This document shows positions 19,579 through 28,843 of a DNA stretch of 42,844 bases, piece by piece. Source of the stretch: Gemmatimonadota bacterium. GTDB lineage: Bacteria; Gemmatimonadota; Gemmatimonadetes; Gemmatimonadales; GWC2-71-9. The notes under the pieces were generated by a model. The model was not told where the DNA came from. It searched no databases and saw only the letters and a program-made list of their open reading frames with translations. The position numbers and the translations under genes were made by a program. The stretch is taken from positions 1-42,844 of the forward strand of contig QHUQ01000207.1 of assembly GCA_003221985.1 (NCBI GenBank), in the 5' to 3' direction. Each line of letters begins with the position of its first letter. Position 1 is the stretch's first letter.

Positions 19579-19594
19579 GCCTCCTCCAGGAGGC
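19579..19594 (+). promoter_or_regulatory. Shine-Dalgarno hairpin before the beta-propeller gene
   Basis: GCCTCC-TCCA-GGAGGC forms a 6-bp stem whose 3' arm is the strong AGGAGG Shine-Dalgarno sequence (19588-19593), 4 nt before the ATG at 19598. It decides that start. It could limit translation initiation if the hairpin forms in the mRNA. Confidence 0.5.
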
Positions 19595-19597
19595 TTC

Positions 19598-21565
19598 ATG
19601 GCTCTCGCGTCGCTCCTCGTCCTGTTGCAGGCCGTCACTGCCCAAGCACCCGTAGTCGGGGCGGCTCCTGCATGGACCGTCCGGCTCAGCGGCGACATCC
19701 GCTGGCAGCAAGTCACGCCCGCCGGCGCGCTCCTCGTCTCGACCGACGGGGCCCTCGCCGGCGTCGACATCGAGCGGGGCCAGATCACCTGGCAGAAGCC
19801 CGAGCTGGGCGGCCTGCCGGTCGACAGCGTCCGCATGGTCGAGGGATCACTGCTGATGGAAGCGGCGAAGCCCGGGCTCTCGATGATCTTCGATCCGGTG
19901 ACGGGCACCGTGCTCTTCGATTCGCGACGCCTGAACATGACGCGGGTCGTGACGCGCCGCGTGCTGACGCAGACGGGCACGCTCATCGTGCACGGCAGGC
20001 GCGCCTCCGGCCCGCCGGTGGTCGCGCTCTATGACCTCGCGACCGGGGAGCAGCGCTGGGTGAGCGAGTCACTGTTCCAGCAGAGCGGGCCCAAGCGCGG
20101 GGGCCTCGGCGGCTTGATGCAGGGCCTCGTGCGGCTCGCATCTGAAGGCACGCAGCTCGAGGTGCTCCAGGCCGGTCCTGAAGTCATCGTGGTCAATACG
20201 CTGACGAGCCTGCGTGGGCTCGATGCGCGCACCGGCGCCACGCGCTGGTCGGCGACGCTACCGACCGCGCGCGCCGGCAATCCCGCCAGGCACGTGCGGC
20301 TGTTCCCGTCAATCGACAAACCCGATCGCATCTACGTGGGCTTCGACGATCGTCTCATGGCCTACAAGCTTGCCGACGGTCAGCCGCTGTGGGCCAAGCC
20401 GGCGATGATCCAGGGCTGGGTACACGACATCGTGCAGCACCCGGGCGGCATCATCATCCTTCCCGAGTCACCGCCGGCGAACGAAGCGACGGGCAACGTG
20501 CGGATCGTGAACGGTGTGGTGCAGACCGGCCTCAACATCGCGCGCTACGCGGATGGGACGACGATCGCGGAGAAGCCACTGCGCATGCGCGGCACGGTCA
20601 CCGATGCAATCATCACCGGTGGATCGGCGGTGCTCGCGGTGGATGCCGAGTCGCGCACGTTCGTGAATGTGCTCGACGTCGCAACCGCGACAGTCCGCCT
20701 CCAAAAGGACGTGAAGATCAAGGGGCAGCTCGACTACGCCGAGCTCACGCCGGCGGGCTTGTTGTACGTCTCGCGCTCCGACCCGGCGACCAACGGGGAA
20801 GTGAACGTGATCGACCTGGCGAGAGGCGAGCAGAAGTTCAAGGACGCGATCGAGGGTGGTAAGGCGGCGGGCGAGGGGCTGCTCCACGTCGTCGAGGGAT
20901 CGACGCTCTATGTATTCGCGGGTCGAGACCATCACCTCTATGCCGTGAATCGCCAGGACGGCACATATCGCGCGCTGGGCGCCGAGATAAAGTTCCAGGG
21001 AGGCGAAGATCCGACCACGATCGAGCTCCGCCAAGCGGGGATCGTGTTGATCTCCCCACAGAACATCGTCATCGTTGGCCGAGACGGGCAGATCAAGCAG
21101 CAGGCCTATTATCCCGCACCGCAGCTCCCCGGCCTGTTGCGCGCCCTCTACCGGATCAACTCCATCCGCGCCGGTCTCTACGGCGCCGCCGCCTCGGCGT
21201 ACGGCGACGCGTTCGCGCAAGCCTCACGACAGGCGACCGACACGACCGCGAAACGGATCACGGGACAGCTCGCGGCGGCCTACACCCAGGGCGGGGCACA
21301 GCTCCAGGGATACTCGACCCAGGCGGCGGCGTTGGCGTCGAAGCGCTTCAAGGCATCGCTCGCGACTCCGACCTCGGTGTTCATGCTGACACGCGCACCC
21401 GACGGGAACGGCAACGTGCTGCTGCAGATCGACAAGGACAACGCGCAGCCGCGGGGGCGCGTCGATCTGGGGAAAGAGCGCGAGCCCGTCTATGCGGTCG
21501 ACGATATTGCGGGAATGCTGTTCCTGCGGACGGCGCCCGGAACGTTGGCCGGCTACCGGTTGTGA
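19598..21565 (+). CDS. Secreted PQQ-like beta-propeller repeat protein
   Basis: About 655 aa from the ATG at 19598, chosen for the AGGAGG behind it. The signal peptide is MALASLLVLLQAVTAQA. The body is a series of beta-propeller blades with the PQQ/WD-like pattern: GALAGVDIERGQITWQK, VVALYDLATGEQRWVSE, SLRGLDARTGATRWSA, DRLMAYKLADGQPLWAKP and HHLYAVNRQDGTYRAL. A helical Ala/Gln-rich insertion near the C-terminus (ASAYGDAFAQASRQATDTTAKR) is unusual for a plain propeller. No catalytic residues of quinoprotein dehydrogenases are evident, so a scaffold or binding role is more likely. It is monocistronic, with a palindromic terminator element following at 21581. Confidence 0.8.
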   Translation: MALASLLVLLQAVTAQAPVVGAAPAWTVRLSGDIRWQQVTPAGALLVSTDGALAGVDIERGQITWQKPELGGLPVDSVRMVEGSLLMEAAKPGLSMIFDPVTGTVLFDSRRLNMTRVVTRRVLTQTGTLIVHGRRASGPPVVALYDLATGEQRWVSESLFQQSGPKRGGLGGLMQGLVRLASEGTQLEVLQAGPEVIVVNTLTSLRGLDARTGATRWSATLPTARAGNPARHVRLFPSIDKPDRIYVGFDDRLMAYKLADGQPLWAKPAMIQGWVHDIVQHPGGIIILPESPPANEATGNVRIVNGVVQTGLNIARYADGTTIAEKPLRMRGTVTDAIITGGSAVLAVDAESRTFVNVLDVATATVRLQKDVKIKGQLDYAELTPAGLLYVSRSDPATNGEVNVIDLARGEQKFKDAIEGGKAAGEGLLHVVEGSTLYVFAGRDHHLYAVNRQDGTYRALGAEIKFQGGEDPTTIELRQAGIVLISPQNIVIVGRDGQIKQQAYYPAPQLPGLLRALYRINSIRAGLYGAAASAYGDAFAQASRQATDTTAKRITGQLAAAYTQGGAQLQGYSTQAAALASKRFKASLATPTSVFMLTRAPDGNGNVLLQIDKDNAQPRGRVDLGKEREPVYAVDDIAGMLFLRTAPGTLAGYRL

Positions 21566-21580
21566 GAACGTAGAAAAACA

Positions 21581-21608
21581 GTAGGGGCGCAGCATGCTGC
21601 GCCCCTAC
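21581..21608 (-). terminator. Palindromic terminator, second copy
   Basis: A perfect 28-nt palindrome whose 24-nt core is identical to 15528-15551, with an A-rich left flank, giving stem plus T5 on the minus strand. It lies between convergent genes ending at 21565 and 21629 and can act on both. Confidence 0.8.
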
Positions 21609-21628
21609 CAACCGACCGGTTTCCAGCG

Positions 21629-22090
21629 TTATGGTTCCGTAACGGTCGTAATGGAAAAGGCCGAGCTCGTCACTGTGACCGCGCCGGTCGTGCTCGCCTG
21701 GAGCGTGTAGGTCCCCGCCTTGTTGACGGCCATGCTCCCGAAGGTCGCGATGCCGTTTACAGGTCTCCTCGCCGTCGTGCCGCTCAGCGACGCGCCCGTG
21801 GAGTTGGACGCCAGGCTTACCGTGATCGGGTCGGTGAACGCCGAATCGGGATTGCCGAGCGAATCGCGGGCGAGGACCTCCACCGGCGGCGAGATGGCCT
21901 GACCGACATTCGCCGTATTGGGTTGCACGAAGAAGGACAGCACAGGAGGCGTGTTGCCCCCCCCGCCCCCCCCGCCCCCCCCGCCGCCACCCCCGTTCCC
22001 GGAGATGCCGGTCAAAAGCGCGCCGGTATTGCAAGCGCCGATCACGAGGGTGGTCAGCGCGCGCATGATATTGGCGTTAGATAGGCGCAT
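21629..22090 (-). CDS. Secreted Ig-like protein with poly-glycine linker
   Basis: 153 aa (start at 22090, or the internal ATG at 22066). The hydrophobic N-terminus contains VIGAC, a possible lipobox. A run of about 13 glycines, encoded by a nearly pure C-tract on the plus strand (about 21957-21995), links it to a bacterial Ig-like/invasin-type beta-sandwich: FVQPNTANVGQAISPPVEVLARDSLGNP, then TFGSMAVNKAGTYTLQAS. Such N-terminal Gly tracts before Ig domains are common in Gemmatimonadota-type surface proteins. With only one Ig domain it is short. Adhesion or surface display is a guess. The homopolymer tract is prone to length variation. Confidence 0.7.
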   Translation of the reverse strand: MRLSNANIMRALTTLVIGACNTGALLTGISGNGGGGGGGGGGGGGNTPPVLSFFVQPNTANVGQAISPPVEVLARDSLGNPDSAFTDPITVSLASNSTGASLSGTTARRPVNGIATFGSMAVNKAGTYTLQASTTGAVTVTSSAFSITTVTEP

Positions 22091-22158
22091 ACTTTGCCTT
22101 TACCCGTACCGTCCTAAGCCGTTCCGCCAAGTCACCTTTTTGTGGTAAGATGGGGGCC

Positions 22159-23123
22159 ATGCCAACACAGGTCGAAGGCCGCCGCGGCGGGGCCGTCGGT
22201 GCAAAAATCGACTTTCGGGACGCGCATTGGATCGTGCCCGACCACCCCATCATCCCGTTCATCGAAGGTGACGGCACGGGCCCGGACATTTGGCGGGGCG
22301 CGTCCAAGGTGTTCGACGCCGCTGTCGCGCGCACGTCGGGCGGCAAGCGCAGTATCGTTTGGCGCGAGGTCCTGGCGGGAGAAAAAGCATTCAATCAGAG
22401 CGGCAACTGGCTGCCCGAAGAGCGGTGCGCTACTTCGCCGGCGTGTCGGCGCCCGTGAAAGAACCGCGCAAGCTCGACGTCGTGATTTTTCGCGAGAATA
22501 TCGAAGACGTGTATGCGGGCATCGAATACAAAGCCGGCAGCGCGGAAGCCGACGCCGTGATCGAGTTCCTCACCAGTCGCTTTGGGGCGAAGATCCGCGA
22601 CGGCAGCGCCATCGGCGTGAAACCGATGTCCAAATTCGGCTCCCAGCGGCTCGTCGTGAAGGCGATTCAATACGCCATCAAACGCAAGCGCCCCTCCGTC
22701 ACGCTGGTCCACAAAGGCAACATCATGAAGTTCACCGAAGGGGGCTTCCGCGACTGGGGTTACGAGGTCGCGAAGGAGCGCTTCAGCGAGCAGACGGTGA
22801 CGGAGGCGGAAGGCGCCAAGCGCAAAGAGGACGTGAGCAAGGTCGTGATCAAGGACCGCATCGCCGACGCGATGTTCCAGCAGCTTGTGCTGCGTCCGGA
22901 CGAGTACTCGGTGATCGCGGCGCCAAACCTGAACGGCGATTACCTGTCCGACGCGGCCGCGGCCCAGGTGGGTGGTCTGGGGCTCGCCCCGGGCGGCAAT
23001 GTAGGCGACGGATTTGCGGTGTACGAAGCCACGCATGGGACCGCTCCCAAGTACGCGGGACAAGACAAAGTCAATCCGAGCAGCGTGATCCTGTCGGGCG
23101 TGATGATGTTCGAAGAGCTGGGA
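22159..23123 (+). pseudogene. icd: NADP-dependent isocitrate dehydrogenase, frame-disrupted and 3'-truncated
   Basis: TCA-cycle enzyme converting isocitrate to 2-oxoglutarate. ATG at 22159 (22150 is possible). The first half shows [14 protein letters not shown] and SGNWLPEE. After about 22418-22427 the frame changes and homology resumes at [11 protein letters not shown], then [28 protein letters not shown] and [13 protein letters not shown]. The block in between, which normally carries the substrate-binding serine motif (GGGIRSLNV), is missing. [15 protein letters not shown] with K-Y is the NADP-specificity signature. Recognisable sequence stops at MMFEELG; the last ~40 residues of the family are absent and the next gene starts at once. 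Two lesions in an essential gene suggest lost sequence rather than decay. Confidence 0.88.
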
Positions 23124-23124
23124 T

Positions 23125-24528
23125 GTGATCGTGGCTCAGGGCTCACCATCACTGATCGATGCCAGCCTCGAGCGCCCCATCGCCAGCGGCGACTATAAAG
23201 GAAAGAAGGACGAGACCCTGCTTGTCTACGGCGGCGGCACAGCGCAGCGCATCCTGCTGGTGGGCGTCGGCAAACCCGCCGACGTCACGCGCAGCTCGGT
23301 GCGTCGGGCGGCGGCGATTGCGGCCAAGCGCGCGCGCAGCCTTGGGACCAAGGCGTTCGCACTGGCGGTCGCGAAGGAAGCGCGCGGCGGGTTGGGCGCT
23401 GCCGAGCTGGCGCAGGTGGTGATCGAAGGGGCCGCGCAGGGTGGCTGGCAATTCACCGAGCTCAAGAAACAGCCGGAGGACCCGAAGCCCGAGGTCGAGT
23501 CCCTCGAGCTGGTGGTCGAACCAGCGGACAAGGAAGAAGCGGACGCTGGGCGGCGCATCGGCGACGCGGTCGCGGCCGGATACCTGTTTACCCGCAACCT
23601 CCAGATGCAGCCGGGCAACGTGGCCACCCCGAGTTACCTCGCCGAGCAGGCGAAGAAGCTGGCGGCGGCGCACGGCTTCAAGGTCACCATCCTGGACAAG
23701 GCGCAGATAAAGAAGGAAGGGATGGGTGCCCTGCTGGCCGTCGCGCAGGGGAGTGCCGAAGAACCGCGGTTCATCGTGATGGAGTACGCGGGTGGATCGG
23801 GTGCTCCCGTGGTGTTGATCGGCAAAGGCGTCACGTTCGATTCGGGCGGCATCTCGATCAAGCCCGCGCTGAACATGGAGGACATGAAGTTCGACAAGTC
23901 CGGCGCCACGGCGGTGCTTGGCACATTCGAGGTGCTGGGGCGCCTGAAACCGAAGATCAACGTGGTGGGGCTGATTCCGGCGACGGAGAATCTTCCTTCC
24001 GGTACGGCGATCAAACCCGGCGATGTCGTGAAGAGCCATCTCGGCAAGACGATCGAGATCATCAACACCGACGCGGAAGGCCGCCTCATTCTCTGCGATG
24101 CGCTCTCGTACGCCCGGCGCTTCAAACCGGCCGCGGCGATCGATGCCGCGACGCTCACCGGCGCGGTCGTCATCGCGCTCGGGCATCACGCCATCGGCAT
24201 GCTCGGCAACGATGAGGCGCTGCTCGCCGAGGTGCGGGACGCGGGTGAGCGCGCCGGTGAGCGCTGCTGGCCGTTGCCGCTGTGGGACGACTATCGCGAC
24301 CTGCTGAAATCCGACGTTGCCGACATCAAGAATTCCGGCGGGCGCGCGGCCGGCACGATTGCCGGCGCGTGGTTCCTGCGCGAATTCGTGGACGGCTTCC
24401 CCTGGGTCCATCTGGACATCGCCGGGACCGCCTACCTCGAAGGGGAAGGCGCGAGCCACGCGAAGGGCCCCACGGCCATCGGTGTTCGGCTATTCACGGA
24501 ATTCCTGCTAAAACGCGCCGGCACCTGA
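23125..24528 (+). CDS. pepA: Leucyl aminopeptidase (M17), N-terminus probably incomplete
   Basis: 467 codons open from a GTG at 23125. From [17 protein letters not shown] onwards it is a normal M17 protein: the N-terminal macro-like domain, then the catalytic domain with [18 protein letters not shown] (metal-binding Lys/Asp), [12 protein letters not shown] and the family signature [14 protein letters not shown], ending HLDIAGTAY and [11 protein letters not shown]. It is a hexameric Zn/Mn aminopeptidase releasing N-terminal residues in the cytoplasm. The expected first ~20 residues are missing, and the open frame abuts the truncated icd 3' end directly, which marks a probable sequence gap at about 23118-23130. 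The catalytic part looks intact. Confidence 0.9.
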   Translation: MIVAQGSPSLIDASLERPIASGDYKGKKDETLLVYGGGTAQRILLVGVGKPADVTRSSVRRAAAIAAKRARSLGTKAFALAVAKEARGGLGAAELAQVVIEGAAQGGWQFTELKKQPEDPKPEVESLELVVEPADKEEADAGRRIGDAVAAGYLFTRNLQMQPGNVATPSYLAEQAKKLAAAHGFKVTILDKAQIKKEGMGALLAVAQGSAEEPRFIVMEYAGGSGAPVVLIGKGVTFDSGGISIKPALNMEDMKFDKSGATAVLGTFEVLGRLKPKINVVGLIPATENLPSGTAIKPGDVVKSHLGKTIEIINTDAEGRLILCDALSYARRFKPAAAIDAATLTGAVVIALGHHAIGMLGNDEALLAEVRDAGERAGERCWPLPLWDDYRDLLKSDVADIKNSGGRAAGTIAGAWFLREFVDGFPWVHLDIAGTAYLEGEGASHAKGPTAIGVRLFTEFLLKRAGT

Positions 24529-26285
24529 TTCGGGGGGGGGCGGGGCTGATCGCCCTGGTCTGCCTGCCCGCGGCGCTGGCCGCCCAGGTCGATTCGACCA
24601 GGCGCGACACGACCGTGGCTGCCGACACGACGAAACCCGACACGGCCGCGATGCTGCTCCCCACGATGCCGGCCGCGATTGCTCCCGGTCCACTCCCCGC
24701 GGGCGCCCGCTATACGTTCACGGTCGACTCGATCCTGTTATCGAGCACCCGCACGCTGAGCGATCTGCTCATCCACATCCCCGGTGTCTACGTCGCCCGG
24801 GGCGGGTGGTACGGCCAGGCGGAAATCGTGCTGTACGGCGGGCGCGGGCCCGCATCGCTCGAGATCTACTGGGACGGCGTCCCCATCGCGCCGCTGGGTC
24901 GCGATTCGGTCTACCTCGATCCCGCTCGGATCCCGCTCGCCCCGATCGAGCGCGTGGATGTGATCGTGCTGCCCGCGACGCTGCAGGTGTACCTCGTCAC
25001 GGCCCGGCACCGCTCGACCACACCGCGCACGCAAGTCGGCGTCGTCACCGGCCAGCAGGACGTCGCCGATTATCGCGCCGGATACTCGATCCGTACCCGG
25101 TCGGGCTTCGGCGTCGAGCTGCTCGCGGATTGGAGCAGCATCGGCCAGGGCCCGAGTAACAGCTCATCGACGCCGTTCGGGACCAGCGACCTGTGGCTCA
25201 AGGCGGATTACGTCCCGCCGGGCGGACGGATGGGAGCGTCATTTCAGCTCGCCGCCTCGAGCTGGCACCGCAACACGGGTCCCAACGTGGATGCCTGGCG
25301 GCAGGAGCGGCGCGACCGCATCCTGCGGTTGTTCGTCGCCGATCGCGACGATGGCCTCGGGTGGCGGCTGACGACGACGGTCGCGACCAGTGCCGTCAGT
25401 CACGACACCGCCGTCGCGCCGCGCACCGTTTCGACCGCCATCGTCGAATTGAGCCGCACGTGGCCCACGCTGACGCTCGCGGGGACCGCCCGGTTCGGCG
25501 CCGGCGGGCTGCCGCAACAGTTCGAGGCACGCGCCGGTTGGAGACCGATTCGTCCGTTTACCATCGCCGGCGCGTTTCGGCAGGGGCTTTACAGCTCCCA
25601 GCGCGAAGGGGTGCAGGTCTATGGAACCACCGGGCTCGCCCTGCCGCTGGGATTGTCCGCGCGCGCTGAGGTCAACTGGCAGAAGGACGTTCAGGCGGTG
25701 TTCGTGACGACGGACGAGACGCATACCGCGCGCGACATGGCCGGCTGGCTGCGTCTCGAGAATCGCCGGTTCACCATCGAGGTGGGCCGTGGCCGGCGCG
25801 ACCCGTTCGCCCCGCTGGGGTTCGCCAAGGGCATTCAAACCGTGGACTCGTTGAATCCCACGCCGCTCACCGGGTTCATCGCGGCGCGCGCCAGCGTCAA
25901 CGTCGTCCCCGGGCTGGCACTCTCAGGATGGTTTTTCGATCCGGTGGTGGGCGGCGGTGATTTCGAGCCGCCGCGGCACGGGCGCGTGTCGGCCGCGTTC
26001 TACTCGAAGTTCTGGCGCGTCTTCAAAAGCGGCATCTTCGCGTTGCGCGGTGAGATCGCGATGGAGTCCTGGAGCCGCTGGGGCCTCGGGGGCCGCCAGG
26101 GCGCGACGCAGCGCACGATGGCGGGCGCGAGCTTCGTCGAGACGAACATCGAGATGCAGCTCGCCGGCGTGACGCTGTTCTGGAGCGTGCAGAACGTCAA
26201 TATCATGCGGTCGAGCTACGTGGAGGGCCTGGGTTATCCCAAGAGCATCCAGGAATACGGCGCCCGCTGGTTCTTCACTAACTAG
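24525..26285 (+). CDS. TonB-dependent-receptor-like plug/barrel outer-membrane protein
   Basis: About 586 codons. The leader GLIALVCLPAALAAQVD looks like a signal peptide. Upstream in frame there is only CTG/ATT followed by a nine-G run (24532-24540), so no normal start codon exists and the true start is probably missing. After a Thr/Asp-rich linker comes a plug-type domain: LSDLLIHIPGVYVARGG, VLYGGRGPASLEIYWDG and IERVDVIVLP. Many amphipathic strands of a barrel follow, ending in ARWFFTN. It is shorter than classical TonB receptors and no TonB box is obvious. Substrate unknown. Confidence 0.7.
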   Translation: MIRGGAGLIALVCLPAALAAQVDSTRRDTTVAADTTKPDTAAMLLPTMPAAIAPGPLPAGARYTFTVDSILLSSTRTLSDLLIHIPGVYVARGGWYGQAEIVLYGGRGPASLEIYWDGVPIAPLGRDSVYLDPARIPLAPIERVDVIVLPATLQVYLVTARHRSTTPRTQVGVVTGQQDVADYRAGYSIRTRSGFGVELLADWSSIGQGPSNSSSTPFGTSDLWLKADYVPPGGRMGASFQLAASSWHRNTGPNVDAWRQERRDRILRLFVADRDDGLGWRLTTTVATSAVSHDTAVAPRTVSTAIVELSRTWPTLTLAGTARFGAGGLPQQFEARAGWRPIRPFTIAGAFRQGLYSSQREGVQVYGTTGLALPLGLSARAEVNWQKDVQAVFVTTDETHTARDMAGWLRLENRRFTIEVGRGRRDPFAPLGFAKGIQTVDSLNPTPLTGFIAARASVNVVPGLALSGWFFDPVVGGGDFEPPRHGRVSAAFYSKFWRVFKSGIFALRGEIAMESWSRWGLGGRQGATQRTMAGASFVETNIEMQLAGVTLFWSVQNVNIMRSSYVEGLGYPKSIQEYGARWFFTN

Positions 26286-26316
26286 GGCTGGCGGCCGGGA
26301 CTACATTTAAGACCCT

Positions 26317-27072
26317 GTGCCACGCAGTATGACAGGCTTCGGTTCGGCCGAAGATCGGGTGTCCAGCGGACGGCTGCGCATCGAGATCCGCACCGTCAAT
26401 CACCGCTATTTCAACGCGCAGCTGAAGCTGCCGGCGGACCTCGGCGGCGTCGAGATCGAGATGCGCGAGCGGCTGCGCCAGCTGCTCGAGCGGGGGCATG
26501 TCGCCGTGACGGCACGCTGGATCGAAGGGCCGGCGGCCGAGCGGCAGGTTACCGTCGATCTGTCGCGGGCCAAGCAGGTGGTCGCGGCCGCGCAGCAGCT
26601 CAAGAAGAAGCTGAGGCTGAAAGGCAGCGTCGATCTGGCGTTCGTCGCCAGGCATCTCGCGGCCGAGCTCAACGCCCGGCTCGACGCGCTCGAGGCCGCG
26701 GCGCGCACGATCGAAGAGCAGGCGCCGGCGCGTCTCACGGCCGAGCACGAGCGGTTGAAGCAGGCCGTGGCGGAATTGACCGCCGGCGTGACGATCGACG
26801 CGCAACGGCTCGCGCTCGAGATCGCGCTGCTGGCGGACCGCCTGGACATCACGGAGGAGCTGGTGCGGTTTCGCGCGCACGTGGCGGCGGCTCGCGCGGC
26901 GCTGACGTCGGACCAGGCGGTGGGGAAGCAGCTCGGGTTCCTGGCGCAGGAGCTGCTGCGCGAGGTGAATACGATGGGCTCCAAGGCGAACGACGCCCGC
27001 ATCACGCACACGGTGATCGCGATGAAAGGCGACCTCGAGAAGTTTCGGGAGCAGCTGGAGAACCTGGAGTGA
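26317..27072 (+). CDS. yicC: YicC-family endoribonuclease-like protein (possible internal in-frame loss)
   Basis: 251 aa (start at 26317; the following MTGFG is the conserved beginning). The N-terminus shows SMTGFGSAE and IRTVNHRYFNAQLKLP. The C-terminus shows LDITEELVRFRAHV and LAQELLREVNTMGSKANDA, the DUF1732 signature. YicC proteins are usually about 285-295 aa. The reading here jumps from DLAFVARH to LAAELNARLDALEA (about 26655), where relatives carry roughly 35-40 more residues, so an in-frame segment may be absent, as in the frame-broken genes nearby. The family is implicated in RNA turnover. Its stop overlaps the gmk start (ATGA-like). Confidence 0.85.
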   Translation: MPRSMTGFGSAEDRVSSGRLRIEIRTVNHRYFNAQLKLPADLGGVEIEMRERLRQLLERGHVAVTARWIEGPAAERQVTVDLSRAKQVVAAAQQLKKKLRLKGSVDLAFVARHLAAELNARLDALEAAARTIEEQAPARLTAEHERLKQAVAELTAGVTIDAQRLALEIALLADRLDITEELVRFRAHVAAARAALTSDQAVGKQLGFLAQELLREVNTMGSKANDARITHTVIAMKGDLEKFREQLENLE

Positions 27073-27570
27073 CCCCGCGGTTGGTCGTCCTTTCCGCGCC
27101 ATCGGGCGGTGGGAAGACGACGATCGCAAAGACGGTGCGGGATCGTTATCCGAATCGGTTCGGCTTTTCCGTGTCGGCGACGACTCGCAAGCCGCGACCG
27201 GGTGAGCAGGATGGAGTCGATTATCACTTCTGGACGCCAAGGGCGTTCCTGGACGGGGTGAAGCAGGGACAATTCCTGGAGCACGCGGAGTACGCGGGTG
27301 AGTTGTACGGCACACTGAAACGGGATGTGCAGACTTCAGCGGCGGCTGGAAACCGCGATCGAGGAATTGGGTCACGCGCCGTCATTCACGCGATGGATCA
27401 GGAATGATGATCTCGACGAGGCTGTCGGTGCCGTAGTCAAGACAGTTGACGCTAGCCCTGAGAAGCTTTGGCGAGATAAGCATGACTTTGCATGGCTAAA
27501 TGGTTATTTACATGGTCTCCAACTCGAGCGACAACGACTCTACGATAAGCTGCACCAACAGAAAGGCTGA
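27069..27570 (+). pseudogene. gmk: Guanylate kinase, frame-disrupted
   Basis: Guanylate kinase phosphorylates GMP to GDP and is essential. The start is GTG at 27069. The P-loop LSAPSGGGKTTIAK, the GMP-binding TTRKPRPGEQDGVDYHFW and LEHAEYAGELYGTLKRDV are intact. At about 27327-27336 the frame shifts; homology resumes in another frame with LQRRLETAIEELGHAPSF and NDDLDEAVGAVVKTVDAS, the gmk C-terminal region. The core LID/CORE segment containing the DIEVQGA motif is missing. The second frame continues for about 35 residues (SPEKLWRDKHDFAWLNGYL) that I do not recognise as gmk. In the usual yicC-gmk-rpoZ order. Confidence 0.85.
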
Positions 27571-27573
27571 ACC

Positions 27574-27789
27574 ATGCGGATCGTGACACCGGCAGAAGTC
27601 GCAGGACAGACACAGAACAAGTACCTGGGCGTGCTCGTGGCCGCCAAGTTCGCCCGCTACGTGAATGATTTCCCACGGGATCGGTCGGTGGACTGGGAAG
27701 AGAAGCTCACCACGCGTGCGTTCGACGAGCTGGTGCGCGGCGGCCTGAAGTACCGCCTGGTCCGGCGGCGGCGCCAGCAGGAAGCCTGA
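27574..27789 (+). CDS. rpoZ: RNA polymerase omega subunit
   Basis: 71 aa. [33 protein letters not shown] is followed by [20 protein letters not shown], matching short omega subunits of this lineage as recalled. Omega assists assembly and stability of the core polymerase. The position between gmk and coaBC is the common bacterial arrangement. Its last base is shared with the coaBC start (TGATG). Confidence 0.88.
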   Translation: MRIVTPAEVAGQTQNKYLGVLVAAKFARYVNDFPRDRSVDWEEKLTTRAFDELVRGGLKYRLVRRRRQQEA

Positions 27790-28843
27790 TGCCGTTGCCC
27801 GGCCGTCACGTCGTGCTGGGCGTGTCGGGCGGAATCGCCTGCTACAAAAGCTGTATCCTGGCGCGCCGGCTGACCGAAGCGGGCGCCACCGTAGACGTGG
27901 TGCTCACCGCGGCGGCCGCGGAGTTCGTGCGCCCCCTGACGTTCGAAGCGTTGACCGGACGCCCCGTCCTTACTTCGCTGTGGGAGCGCGGTCGTGCGCT
28001 GGCGCACGTCGATCTCGCCAAGGATCCCGATCTCGTCATCATCGCTCCCGCCACCGCCCATCTGCTCGCGCGCGCGGCGATGGGGATGGCGGACGACCTG
28101 CTCACGGCGCTGCTGCTGGCGCGCCCCGATCGCCCGGTGCTCGCCGCGCCGGCCATGAACGACGCGATGTATGCCAATCCGGCGACCACGGCGAACATCA
28201 CGGCCCTCACCCAGCGCGGCTGGCAATTCATCGGCCCGGACATCGGCGCGCTCGCGGAGGGGCCGAGCGAGCGGCCCGGCCGCATGAGCGAGCCCGAGGC
28301 GATCTTCGCGGCGGCCGAGCGTCTGCTCGGCGATCCGCACAAGAGCAAATGGTCGGGGAAGCGGGTCGTCGTGACCGCCGGCCCGACGCGTGAGCATCTC
28401 GACCCCGTGCGTGTCATCACGAATCCGTCGAGCGGCCGGATGGGCTAACCACTGCGGACGCCCTCATCATGAGTGCGGCGCCGGCCGATTACCGGCCCAA
28501 GAGCCCGGCGGCGAAGAAGCGCGCCCGCGCCAACGGCCCATTGACCGTGGAGCTGGAAGCGACGCCCGACATCCTCGGCAGCCTCAAGCGCCCCAAGCGC
28601 ATCATCGTGGTCGGGTTCGCGCTCGAGACGGGGAACGGACTCGCCAATGCGCGCTCCAAGATGCAGAATAAGGCGCTCGATTTCGTGATCCTGAATGACG
28701 CCACTGAGCCCGGCGCCGGATTCGAGGTCACGACCAATCGCGTGACGATTCTGGGACGCAACGGTACGCAAGTCGACTTGCCGCTGCTGCCCAAGCGCGA
28801 CGTGGCCGAACGAATCCTCGACGTGGTGGAAGAAGCGCTTTGA
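27789..28843 (+). pseudogene. coaBC: Bifunctional phosphopantothenoylcysteine decarboxylase/synthetase, frame-disrupted
   Basis: Coenzyme A biosynthesis, essential. The CoaC flavoprotein half is complete: [34 protein letters not shown] and [15 protein letters not shown]. The usual active-site cysteine loop reads [12 protein letters not shown], without a cysteine; I am unsure how unusual this is. The CoaB half begins [27 protein letters not shown] and then stops at 28448. Homology resumes in another frame with ADALIMSAAPADYRPKSPA and VGFALETGNGLANARSKMQNK. The roughly 45 residues normally between are missing at about 28441-28449. The final frame ends at 28843, overlapping the next start. Confidence 0.88.

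Noticed and set aside
21950..21998. C-tract as a CRISPR, G-quadruplex element or sequencing error
   Set aside because: It encodes an in-frame poly-glycine linker before an Ig-like domain, a common design in this lineage; tract length may still vary.
22395..24459. Long minus-strand frames opposite icd and pepA
   Set aside because: His/Arg/Leu-rich shadow products without motifs; plus-strand genes explain the region.
27460..27570. A separate small gene encoding the unrecognised 35-residue tail after the gmk C-terminus
   Set aside because: It is in frame with the resumed gmk homology and has no start or Shine-Dalgarno of its own; treated as an odd gmk extension.
22400..28450. Programmed frameshifting in icd, gmk and coaBC
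   Set aside because: The breaks remove whole conserved blocks, not one base, and no slippery heptamer or stop-pseudoknot signal is visible.
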